A stretch of DNA of 64,000 bases, taken from the NCBI GenBank assembly GCA_964441775.1, contig CAYTVL010000012.1, forward strand, positions 1-64,000. Direction: 5' to 3'. The position numbers and the translations under genes were made by a program. This DNA is from SYOC01 sp964441775. GTDB taxonomy: Bacteria > Desulfobacterota > Binatia > Bin18. Under the pieces are notes generated by a model. It made no database searches. It was given only the letters and a program-made list of their open reading frames with translations, and had not been told where the DNA came from. Positions 43,439 to 51,068 of the stretch are shown here, one piece after another. The stretch's first letter is position 1; each line of letters begins with the position of its first letter.

Positions 43439-46400
43439 TTACACCTGCCAGGTGATCGGCAGGCGGACATCGGGTGTGTATGAGCAGTAAACGCCCGTTT
43501 TGACGGTGGTGGCGAAGTGTTGTCCTAAGGCAGGATGATGTTCACTGATCTTGCGTAGAGCGAGTTTGATGGCGCGGGTAATATTCACCCGTGCGCGTTC
43601 CGCAGGCGATCCCATCCGCCGCGCCCGTCCGCCAAGCCCAACCGCACTGGTCAATTCGTGTGTGAGAAAGTCGATCTCAGCGGCCAGTTGCTCGCTCCGG
43701 CCCAGGTCATGAAATTCCTGCGCCTCGGCCAGTTCCTCTCGTAATTCGCTCAACCGCTGCTTGTAAGCCGCTCTCGCTTGTGGATCAAGGATTGCTCCAG
43801 CGTCGCCGAACCCTTCGACGTGGTCCAATCGCGCGCTCGGGTCCTGAAAGGGATGAATTTCAGCGGGCCCCTCGCTCAGGTCCGCACTAATAGAGATCAG
43901 GGTAAGGACATGGATTTCCCGGTGAGGCTGTTGCAACAGATGAGCAAGGTAGTGCAGACCACGGGCCTCTTTGAGACGGCATGTCATGTCCGCAAAACTC
44001 ACCGTCCAGTACTCGCCTTCAAGGCGAAAGGTGTGGGGGGCTGGGGGTTGGGGATTAGGAGTCGGGGAAGACAAGGGCTGAGGGCTGAGTGCTGAAGGCT
44101 GAGCAGCACTTAGTGCGTGCCCCTGTCTCTCGGTTTCCCATTCTCCCACTCGTTTGTCCTTTTGACTTTCAGCTCCTATTTTTACCCCTTCGACTGCGCT
44201 CAGGACAGGCTTTTGCCTTTTGAGTTTTGCTTTTTGCTTTTCTTCTTCCGTCCGTGTGACTTGACCGCATTCGTGAAGCAACGCCGCCGCCTCTTGCAAA
44301 TCTTTGGTCTCGAAGCCTTCGGTGAACCAGTCGTAAATCTCCTGAAGAAGCTCGCGCGCATTGTCCACTTTGTCCTGTTGTTGCCATAGTCGCGCCAGGC
44401 TCATGACCGCGCGTAGTTCAAGAGATTTCGCTTGTAACTGCCGGGCAATGTCGATGGCTTTGCAGAAACACTCCTCCGCCTCCGCTTGGAGGCTAGGTGT
44501 TAGGGATTGGGGATTGGGCATTTTTGCCTTTTGATTTTCTTGTTGCAGTGTCAGTTCGCCTTTTAGTCGGTACAGTTCGGCCTGATGGAAAGATTCTTCA
44601 TGCGTTGCTGCCGCGCTGAATCCCTCAGCAAGCGCCATCTCGCTCTCTTCGATTTGTCCTGCGTGCCGGCAGGCTTCAGCTAATGCCGCAAGGTAATGCG
44701 AAAGCGCCATCTCTGCCCCGGTCGCACGCCAGGCTGTTAACCCTTGCCGTAGTTGTACGACGCCTTCTACTGCTTGACCTTGCTCGGCGAGCGCCCAGCC
44801 TTGCCAAATATTGGCCACAGCTAAATAGAAGGCAAATCCATGCTTCTGGCAGAGCGCAATCGCAGCTTCAGCTTTTTCCTGCGCCTCCGGTCCTTCTCGA
44901 CGGAGGTGATGAGTCATTGCCGCCAGAGCTAAGGCAAATCCAACACTCAAAGGATGTTTCAGGTTTTGGGCTAAAGTGAGGGCCGCATAGCTTTTTTTCA
45001 ACGCTTGGTCCGGGTAGCCTAAGGCCCACAATGTTCGAGACGCCATCGCTAGGCAGTTCACTCCTGGGTCTTGCCCCGCACGAGGGACAGACGCTTGCTG
45101 CTGACCGTGTTGCTGAGAAGCATAGAGCGTCCAGCCTTGCTCGAAATGCTCTTGGGCTTGAGAAAAACGCCCGAGGTATACTAACGGTTGGCCGACCGCC
45201 CAGTGTGCTTGGACGAGCACTCCGGCATCGTTCCGCTGTTGGGTCAGGGCCAGGAGCTGCTCTCCAAGTTCAAGCGCTTTCCGATGGTCCGGCCGTACGG
45301 CGTAGACCGCCCATAAGCCCCACAACGAGGGAAAGAGATAAGGAGTCTCCGGAATTTGTTGGCAAAGGGCGGAGGCGCGGAGGTACGTCGCCTCCACCTC
45401 CGGAGCCGCGTACCCTTTGGTCGCCACCAACAGAGCGCCAAGGGCCACTTGCACGCGCAGTTCTTGTTGAACACGCGAGAGTGAGTCCGGCAGGGTCGTC
45501 AGTAATGAGAGCGCCGTCGTGAGATGACGCTCTGCTTCAGCGTGGGCTGAGCGTTGCAGGGCGGTTTCCCCCGCCCGCGTCAAATACTCTACGGCCCGTT
45601 GGTAATCCCGCCCCGCCTCAAAACGCATAGCCAGCTCGGCGGCAATGGCTCCCACGCGCTCGCCATAGGCGGCCTCTTTGCGTTCGGCAATGCGCCGATG
45701 GAGTTGCAGTCGGCGCGCCTCAGCTACTCGCGCATACACGACCTCATGATACAGCGCATGCCGAAAGCTGTAGCGTCCGCTGAGTGTCCCGTCCGGCCAC
45801 TCCGCTACACCTGTCTCTTGTATCCACTGTCCCATACGCGCCAGGCGCTCACACTGGGCTTCAATTTCGTCACAATCTGTGAGCAGTCCCGCCGCCGCTT
45901 CTGCCGCGCTAAACTCCATTCCCGCCACACTGGCGACTTCGAGCAGACGCTGTTCCGGCTCTGATAAGCGCTCCAATTGTTGATCAATGAGTTGTCGCAA
46001 GCTGTCCGGTACGTGTTCGCAGAGGGTCTCGATCGCATCGGTGTGGAGGGTCCACTGTCCTGCCTCTTCAGCCAGCACGCCTTGGCGAATGAGATCGTCT
46101 ACCGTGTTCACAATGAATAACGGATTTCCACCCGTGCGACGATGAAGCACGGGCGTGAGTTGTTGGAGAGGCGCCGCGCGCTGTGTTCCCATGTCGGTCT
46201 TGAGTCGCACCGCCAGATACTCGCTGATCGCCTCTTCAGCGAACGGGGTGAGCCGTAACTCTTCACATTGGCCCCGCGCCTGCAGCTCTTGCACTATCCC
46301 GTGCAAAGGGTGATTACTGGCCAAGACATCCGCAGGGCGATAGGCGCCGAGAATCAGCAGTTTGGCCGGCTCGCGCCGCCGCGCCATGTAGCTCATCCAA

Positions 46401-47062
46401 TTCAGCGTTGAGACGTCACTCCAATGTAAATCCTCCAATACTAGGACTAACGTGCGAGTCGTCGTAAACAATTCCGCCGCTTCAGCCATCTCGCGCAGCA
46501 TGCGCTCGCGGCTCGCGCCTTGCACGCGCTGATGCAATTGCGCAAAGGCTTGAGGCTCCAGGAGTCCCGGTAATTGCGCCAACCAGCTTGGCGCGTAGCG
46601 CTTCAAACCCTCGATACGTTGCTCACGACCCGGCATCCGGCAGAGCCGCATCGTGGCCTCTAACAATGGCAAATAGGCTTCACCCGGACCGTAGTGTTCC
46701 ACGCACTGGCCGGCAGTCACTCGCACATCGGCGTGATCACGGAGCCGTGTGAGAAACGCATCAACCAGCGTCGTCTTGCCGATCCCCGCTTCTCCAGTGA
46801 CGAACACGACCTGCCGTTCTCCTTGGAAGGCTCTCTCGAATATGTTCTGGAGCTGGAGGAGGTCTGATTCGCGACCAACAAGATGAGTCCTGTGCGCTAT
46901 GTCCGGCCTTTCCTCTGGAGAAGCAATCGGTACAACGCGCGCACCGGTAACTTCCGGCGGATTTTGCTGGTCACAAACTGAAGAACGAAGAGTGGTCTCT
47001 GACAAAACCATCGGTCGCTGGCTTTGCAATGTGTCCTGAACCGGCGAAGCTGCGATGTGCAT
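43439..47062 (-). CDS. AAA_16 ATPase-TPR giant regulator
   Basis: A 1207-residue protein. Residues 60-300 are a STAND-type AAA_16 ATPase (HLVGRESDLLQL; Walker A TGEAGIGKTT 89-98; Walker B LVLVLEDLHWSD). Winged-helix and TPR-like helices follow (GQWIQETGVAEWPDGTLSGR, FRHALYHEVVYARVAEARRL), ending WFTEGFETKDLQEAAALL near residue 960. After a repeat-filled linker, the last 190 residues form another domain (FRLEGEYWTVSFADMTCRLK, AERARVNITRAIKLALRKIS) that resembles the C-terminus of SARP-like and LuxR-like ATPases. No cyclase domain. A paralogue of the genes at 15365 and 47641, with which it is divergent. Confidence 0.9.
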   Translation of the reverse strand: MHIAASPVQDTLQSQRPMVLSETTLRSSVCDQQNPPEVTGARVVPIASPEERPDIAHRTHLVGRESDLLQLQNIFERAFQGERQVVFVTGEAGIGKTTLVDAFLTRLRDHADVRVTAGQCVEHYGPGEAYLPLLEATMRLCRMPGREQRIEGLKRYAPSWLAQLPGLLEPQAFAQLHQRVQGASRERMLREMAEAAELFTTTRTLVLVLEDLHWSDVSTLNWMSYMARRREPAKLLILGAYRPADVLASNHPLHGIVQELQARGQCEELRLTPFAEEAISEYLAVRLKTDMGTQRAAPLQQLTPVLHRRTGGNPLFIVNTVDDLIRQGVLAEEAGQWTLHTDAIETLCEHVPDSLRQLIDQQLERLSEPEQRLLEVASVAGMEFSAAEAAAGLLTDCDEIEAQCERLARMGQWIQETGVAEWPDGTLSGRYSFRHALYHEVVYARVAEARRLQLHRRIAERKEAAYGERVGAIAAELAMRFEAGRDYQRAVEYLTRAGETALQRSAHAEAERHLTTALSLLTTLPDSLSRVQQELRVQVALGALLVATKGYAAPEVEATYLRASALCQQIPETPYLFPSLWGLWAVYAVRPDHRKALELGEQLLALTQQRNDAGVLVQAHWAVGQPLVYLGRFSQAQEHFEQGWTLYASQQHGQQQASVPRAGQDPGVNCLAMASRTLWALGYPDQALKKSYAALTLAQNLKHPLSVGFALALAAMTHHLRREGPEAQEKAEAAIALCQKHGFAFYLAVANIWQGWALAEQGQAVEGVVQLRQGLTAWRATGAEMALSHYLAALAEACRHAGQIEESEMALAEGFSAAATHEESFHQAELYRLKGELTLQQENQKAKMPNPQSLTPSLQAEAEECFCKAIDIARQLQAKSLELRAVMSLARLWQQQDKVDNARELLQEIYDWFTEGFETKDLQEAAALLHECGQVTRTEEEKQKAKLKRQKPVLSAVEGVKIGAESQKDKRVGEWETERQGHALSAAQPSALSPQPLSSPTPNPQPPAPHTFRLEGEYWTVSFADMTCRLKEARGLHYLAHLLQQPHREIHVLTLISISADLSEGPAEIHPFQDPSARLDHVEGFGDAGAILDPQARAAYKQRLSELREELAEAQEFHDLGRSEQLAAEIDFLTHELTSAVGLGGRARRMGSPAERARVNITRAIKLALRKISEHHPALGQHFATTVKTGVYCSYTPDVRLPITWQV
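44034..44245 (-). repeat. Composite repeat insert in AAA/TPR gene
   Basis: In coding order (right to left): A-rich heptads (44209-44245, of the kind GCAAAAG GCAAAAA), a palindromic element at 44187-44211 encoding PVLSAVEG, then heptads at 44034-44115 of the kinds CTCAGCC and CCCAACC encoding SAAQPSALSPQPLSSPTPNP. A separate short heptad tract is at 44490-44520. The frame is unbroken. Confidence 0.75.
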
Positions 47063-47254
47063 AGGTGTGCTCCCTATTTGTTCCGTTCGAGATCCTGTAC
47101 GCGGCAGTCCTTGCGCGTGTTCCCATGTCGATTCTGCAACAGATTAGAATCAGGTTTCTTCCGTCCTCATCCTTTTGCGACCAGAGAGAGCGGCAGGAAT
47201 GGAGCAGCGGTGGGGTAGGGTGATGTCCAAGAAAAATGCAAAATGAAATCCACT

Positions 47255-47509
47255 TTACCTGCTGTCGGTTGAATAGAGTTCTCTGGCCAGATAGGTCGTT
47301 AACTCTTCCAAGGATTGGAAATGCGCCGTGCGGCCAGATACTAAGTGCTCGACTCGACCGGCGGCATACACTGACTTTCCAGGGGTCGCCCGGAACTGGA
47401 CAACAAACGCCCATTGTGGAGAAAGAGGCACGTCGATCGTGACGGACGATGAAGGAAACGGGCGTCTCTGTCGTGGCGTTGGCATCGTGCGTTTTCTCGC
47501 TTTCGTCAT
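47255..47509 (-). CDS. Small conserved hypothetical protein
   Basis: 84 residues: a basic N-terminus (TKARKRTMPTPRQRRPF), then a beta-rich core (WAFVVQFRATPGKSVYAAGR, VEHLVSGRTAHFQSLEELTT) and a final helix (YLARELYS). The VEHLVSG-x-x-x-x-FxSLEEL pattern is one I associate with small proteins encoded beside AAA/TPR regulators; function unknown. A longer frame on the same strand (46971-47525) overlaps both this gene and the AAA gene and has no family-like features. Start uncertain (ATG 47509 or 47485). Confidence 0.65.
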   Translation of the reverse strand: MTKARKRTMPTPRQRRPFPSSSVTIDVPLSPQWAFVVQFRATPGKSVYAAGRVEHLVSGRTAHFQSLEELTTYLARELYSTDSR

Positions 47510-47568
47510 GACAGGACAGTAGCAATCATGATGGTGAAAGACGAGAGTGACAGGGAGCGAAGACGGTG

Positions 47569-47602
47569 GAGTTTCGGTGAAATTTCGGTGGAATTTGAGG
47601 TG
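47569..47602 (+). promoter_or_regulatory. Three direct repeats upstream of winged-helix regulator
   Basis: GGAGTTTCGGTG, AAATTTCGGTG and GAATTTGAGGTG are head-to-tail with an 11-12 bp period, ending 38 bp before the regulator GTG. OmpR-type winged-helix domains bind direct repeats near this period, so autoregulation is possible. Confidence 0.45.
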
Positions 47603-47640
47603 ATGGAGTGGTACAAAGCCTTCACAGCGCGGAGGAGGGA

Positions 47641-50600
47641 GTGAAACTGACTGAACACATTATCTTTCCGCCTTTTCGTCTTGATCCAGGCAACGAACAG
47701 TTATGGTGCGAGAATCAACTTGTCCCGTTGCGGCCCAAGACCTTTGCCGTGCTCCGGTATCTGGTGGAGCATGCTGGTCGGTTGGTTACGAAAGAAGAGC
47801 TGCTCAAAGCGGTATGGTCTGACACGCGCGTCAGCGAGGGAATTGTCAAAGGGTATATTCGCGATTTGCGTGAGGCGCTGAAAGATAATTCGCAACAACC
47901 CCGTTTTATCGAGACCGTGCCCCGGCGCGGGCATCGATTTATCGCTGCCATTACCACGGCAGCGACAGTTCCAAGTTCCGAGTTCCACGTTCGAAGTTCC
48001 TCTCCACTCCTCACTTTGGGTGAGACAAGAGAAAGTATTTCTCCTCTTCAACTTGGAACCTGGAACGTTGAACCTGGAACATTGTTAGTGGGGCGTGAGT
48101 CAGAGCTGGCCCATCTTCACACCCTGTTCGCCAAAGCCCTGCGCGGTGAGCGGCAGATGATATTTGTCACCGGTGAGCCAGGGATTGGTAAAACTACAGT
48201 CGTCGAAGCATTTCTGAAGAGTTTAGGGTCTAGCGTCCGGAGTCTAGCGTCGGAAGACCAAATCTCTCAGTCCCAGACCGTTCAGGCTCTAGACTCTAGA
48301 CGCCGGACCCTAGACGGTGGGTTGTGGCTTGGCCGTGGGCAATGTGTGGACCAGCATGGCTCCGGTGAAGCCTATTTACCGGTCCTCGAAGCCCTGGGGC
48401 GTATTGGGCGGGCTCCGGGTGGGGCACAGGTCGGAGCGATTCTGCATCAACATGCGCCGACCTGGCTTATACAAATGCCCGCATTGGTGGGAGCAGCCGA
48501 GTTGGAGGCATTACAGCGGCGGGTGCTCGGAGCCACCCGCGAGCGCATGTTGCGCGAGATGGTCGAAGCCCTAGAGGTCCTTGCCACGCATCGTCCCTTG
48601 GTGTTGTGGTTGGAAGATCTCCACTGGGCGGATGCGTCCACGGTGGATTGGTTGGCTGCCGTAGCACAACGGGGGGCTCCAGCGCGGTTGCTGGTCATTG
48701 GCGCCTATCGCCCGTCCGATCTGAGCCTGAGTGGGCACCCCCTCAAAGCTGTGAAGCAAGAACTTACCGCTAAGGGACAGTGTGAAGAACTGTGGCTTCC
48801 CTTCCTTTCAGCCGAAGACGTGACGCACTATCTGGCGAAGCGCTACGCTCAGCATCAGTTTCCATCAGGGTTAGGAGCGGCAATTTATAGGAGGACTGAT
48901 GGGAATCCGTTGTTTTTGGTCAACATGGTGGAATATCTGGCTGCGCAAGGGGAGATTGCGGAAGTAGACGGCCACTGGCAACTGCAAGCCCCAATCGACG
49001 AGGTTGGGCGCGGAGTGCCGGAGAGTTTGCGTCAATTGATTGAGAAGCACATTGAACGGCTCAGTGAGGAACACCAACGGCTGTTAGAAGCAGCCAGTGT
49101 CGTCGGGGTAACGTTTTCCGCGACCGCAGTGGCCGCTGGACTGCAGGGTGAGGTAGAGGCCGTGGACCAGCAATGCGAAACTCTAGCTCGTACGGGTCAT
49201 TTCCTGTGTGCACAAGGAATCGAAGAATGGCCGGACGGGACCCTGGGGGGACGGTATAGCTTCTTGCACGCGCTGTATCAGCAAGGGCTGTACGAGCGTG
49301 TTGCCGAGGCGCGCCGTGTACGGTTGCATCGACGCATCGGGGAACGCAAAGCGGCGGCGTATGGCGAACGGACGCGTGAGATTGCGAATGAACTCGCAAC
49401 GCATTTCTCTGCTGGACGAGATTTTCAGCGTGCGGTGAGATTTTTGCGTTCGGCCGCTGAGAATGCCGTGCGGCGGCACGCGCATCAAGAAGCTGTGGGC
49501 CATGTGAAGAAAGCCTTGGCGCTGCTCCCGTCACTCCCTGACACGCCAGAACGCGTCCAACAAGAACTCATGCTCCAAGTCACATTAGGTGAGCAGATAA
49601 CGTCTCTGCAAGGTTTTGGGGTCATCGAGGTCGAACACGCCTTCGCCCGTGCGCGCGCCTTATGTCGCCAGCTTGGCGACACACCGCAGTTGTTCAGAGT
49701 GCTCTTGGGCCTATGGGCCTTTTATGTTGAGCGAGCAGAATTGACCACGGCGCATGAACTGGCGGAACAACTGTTGCGGATAGCGCAACAGATCCAAGCG
49801 GCTGGACTCCTCGTATGGGCCCATTTAACCATGGGGATCACGCACCATTTTGCCGGGGAGCAATTGTCAGCCCGACAGCATCTTGAAGACTGCCTCTCAT
49901 GTTATGATCCGGAGCAGTTCCGCAACACGGATTCTCCGTATGACCCTGCGGTGCTTGGACTCTCAACGCTGGGTCCGGTGTTGTCGCTGCTCGGCTATGC
50001 TGATCAGGCGCTCGTGCAAAACCAGAAAGGACTCGCGTTGGCCAGAGAACTGAGTCAGCAATACAGCATAGTCTACGCTTCGACATTAATGGCGAGAACG
50101 TGGTTACTGCGTCGTGAGCGAGAAGCGGTACGAGCACAGATAGACGAACTCATCACACTGTGTGATGAATACGGCTTTCTCTCGTACTTAGCGTTAAGTC
50201 GAATTGTCCAGGGCTGGTTACTCGCCGAGGAGGAAGGACAGGAAGAAGGTCTTGAACAAATGTGTCAACAGATGATCGCGTGGCGTGCGACAGGGGCGGA
50301 GTCGGCGCGACCCTATTATCTCGCACTTCTAGCGGAGACATACGGAAAAGCGGGCGCGCCCAGTGAAGGACTTGCTGTGCTCACTGAATGCTGGCCGCAG
50401 ATGGATAAAACAGGGGGGCGCGTTTTTGAGGCTGAACTCTATCGTCTCCAAGGCGAGCTGACGCTACAGGAGGCAAATCAAAAGCCTGTCCTGAGCCTAG
50501 CCGAAGGAGCAAAAGGCAAAAGGCAAAAATCAAAAGGAGAAGCTCACCCTCAGCCCTTTACTCCCAACTCGCAAGCGAAGGCTGAAGCCGAAACATACTT

Positions 50601-50808
50601 TCTCAAAGCCATCGCCATTGCCCGCCGGCAGAAAGCAAAGATGCTGGAGCTGCGAGCGACGGTGAGCTTAGCCCGTCTGTGGCAACAGCGAGGGAAGAAC
50701 GGCGATGCCCGGACCATGTTGTCTAATCTTTACCATTGGTTCACCGAAGGATTTGACACGAAGGACCTGCAGGACGCGAAAGCCTTACTTGACGAACTGA
50801 GTCATTGA
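47641..50808 (+). CDS. Winged-helix-AAA-TPR giant transcriptional regulator
   Basis: About 1055 residues from GTG 47641, which has GGAGGAGG beside it. Residues 5-100 are an OmpR/PhoB-type winged helix (PLRPKTFAVLRYLVEHAGRL, SEGIVKGYIRDLREALKD, RGHRFIAAI). The AAA_16 ATPase has Walker A TGEPGIGKTTVVEAFL and Walker B LVLWLEDLHWAD. The TPR-like half ends HWFTEGFDTKDLQDAKALLD. Two inverted heptad pairs interrupt the DNA-binding/ATPase linker and the ATPase just after Walker A, and another composite insert lies between TPR helices; the frame is kept throughout. It resembles STAND-type regulators of the MalT/SARP class. Inducer and targets unknown. Confidence 0.9.
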   Translation: MKLTEHIIFPPFRLDPGNEQLWCENQLVPLRPKTFAVLRYLVEHAGRLVTKEELLKAVWSDTRVSEGIVKGYIRDLREALKDNSQQPRFIETVPRRGHRFIAAITTAATVPSSEFHVRSSSPLLTLGETRESISPLQLGTWNVEPGTLLVGRESELAHLHTLFAKALRGERQMIFVTGEPGIGKTTVVEAFLKSLGSSVRSLASEDQISQSQTVQALDSRRRTLDGGLWLGRGQCVDQHGSGEAYLPVLEALGRIGRAPGGAQVGAILHQHAPTWLIQMPALVGAAELEALQRRVLGATRERMLREMVEALEVLATHRPLVLWLEDLHWADASTVDWLAAVAQRGAPARLLVIGAYRPSDLSLSGHPLKAVKQELTAKGQCEELWLPFLSAEDVTHYLAKRYAQHQFPSGLGAAIYRRTDGNPLFLVNMVEYLAAQGEIAEVDGHWQLQAPIDEVGRGVPESLRQLIEKHIERLSEEHQRLLEAASVVGVTFSATAVAAGLQGEVEAVDQQCETLARTGHFLCAQGIEEWPDGTLGGRYSFLHALYQQGLYERVAEARRVRLHRRIGERKAAAYGERTREIANELATHFSAGRDFQRAVRFLRSAAENAVRRHAHQEAVGHVKKALALLPSLPDTPERVQQELMLQVTLGEQITSLQGFGVIEVEHAFARARALCRQLGDTPQLFRVLLGLWAFYVERAELTTAHELAEQLLRIAQQIQAAGLLVWAHLTMGITHHFAGEQLSARQHLEDCLSCYDPEQFRNTDSPYDPAVLGLSTLGPVLSLLGYADQALVQNQKGLALARELSQQYSIVYASTLMARTWLLRREREAVRAQIDELITLCDEYGFLSYLALSRIVQGWLLAEEEGQEEGLEQMCQQMIAWRATGAESARPYYLALLAETYGKAGAPSEGLAVLTECWPQMDKTGGRVFEAELYRLQGELTLQEANQKPVLSLAEGAKGKRQKSKGEAHPQPFTPNSQAKAEAETYFLKAIAIARRQKAKMLELRATVSLARLWQQRGKNGDARTMLSNLYHWFTEGFDTKDLQDAKALLDELSH
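47966..48085. repeat. Inverted pair of heptad tracts
   Basis: The left tract (AGTTCCA AGTTCCG; AGTTCCA CGTTCGA; about 47966-48003) and right tract (CTTGGAA CCTGGAA; CGTTGAA CCTGGAA; about 48048-48085) are imperfect reverse complements (about 21 of 26 aligned positions). They are separated by about 45 bp and so could form a cruciform or RNA hairpin inside the gene. Confidence 0.7.
48224..48320. repeat. Second inverted pair of heptad tracts
   Basis: GGGTCTA GCGTCCG then GAGTCTA GCGTCGG (48224-48256) mirrors TCTAGAC TCTAGAC then GCCGGAC CCTAGAC (48283-48320), about 18 of 21 positions over three heptads. It lies right after the Walker A coding sequence and adds a Ser/Arg-rich loop of about 30 residues absent from the paralogue at 43439. 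Confidence 0.7.
50480..50575 (+). repeat. Composite repeat insert between TPR helices
   Basis: A palindromic element (50480-50507, encoding KPVLSLAEG), then heptads GCAAAAG GCAAAAG GCAAAAA TCAAAAG (50508-50538), then CCCTCAG CCCTTTA CTCCCAA (50548-50575). It sits at the same TPR position as inserts in the paralogues. Confidence 0.65.
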
Positions 50809-51068
50809 AACCCTGCACTATCAGGGTGTTGAACGATGAACAAAGGATGTCAGAGTCTTCTCCAATTCGCCCGTGATGGTTGGCAAAGACATACGCACTC
50901 CTTACGTTCGCTCACGCCTAGACTTGTACCGCGGTTCTTTCAACGGTCGTATGAACCAGCAGTGTGGATGCTGTTCAAAAGCGCTTTCGCTTTGTGTTGA
51001 CAGTTCTTGCCTGACCAGGATACATCTCGTGCCGAGGTGCTTGCATCTTAGTATGTAAGGAGCTGCTC

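Noticed and set aside
46971..47525. 184-residue - strand frame overlapping the small protein at 47255 and the AAA gene start
   Set aside because: Composition is odd, no family features, and it overlaps two better genes.
47966..48320. Regular repeats as a CRISPR array
   Set aside because: Units are 7 bp, degenerate, without spacers of uniform length, and lie inside a coding frame; no cas genes.
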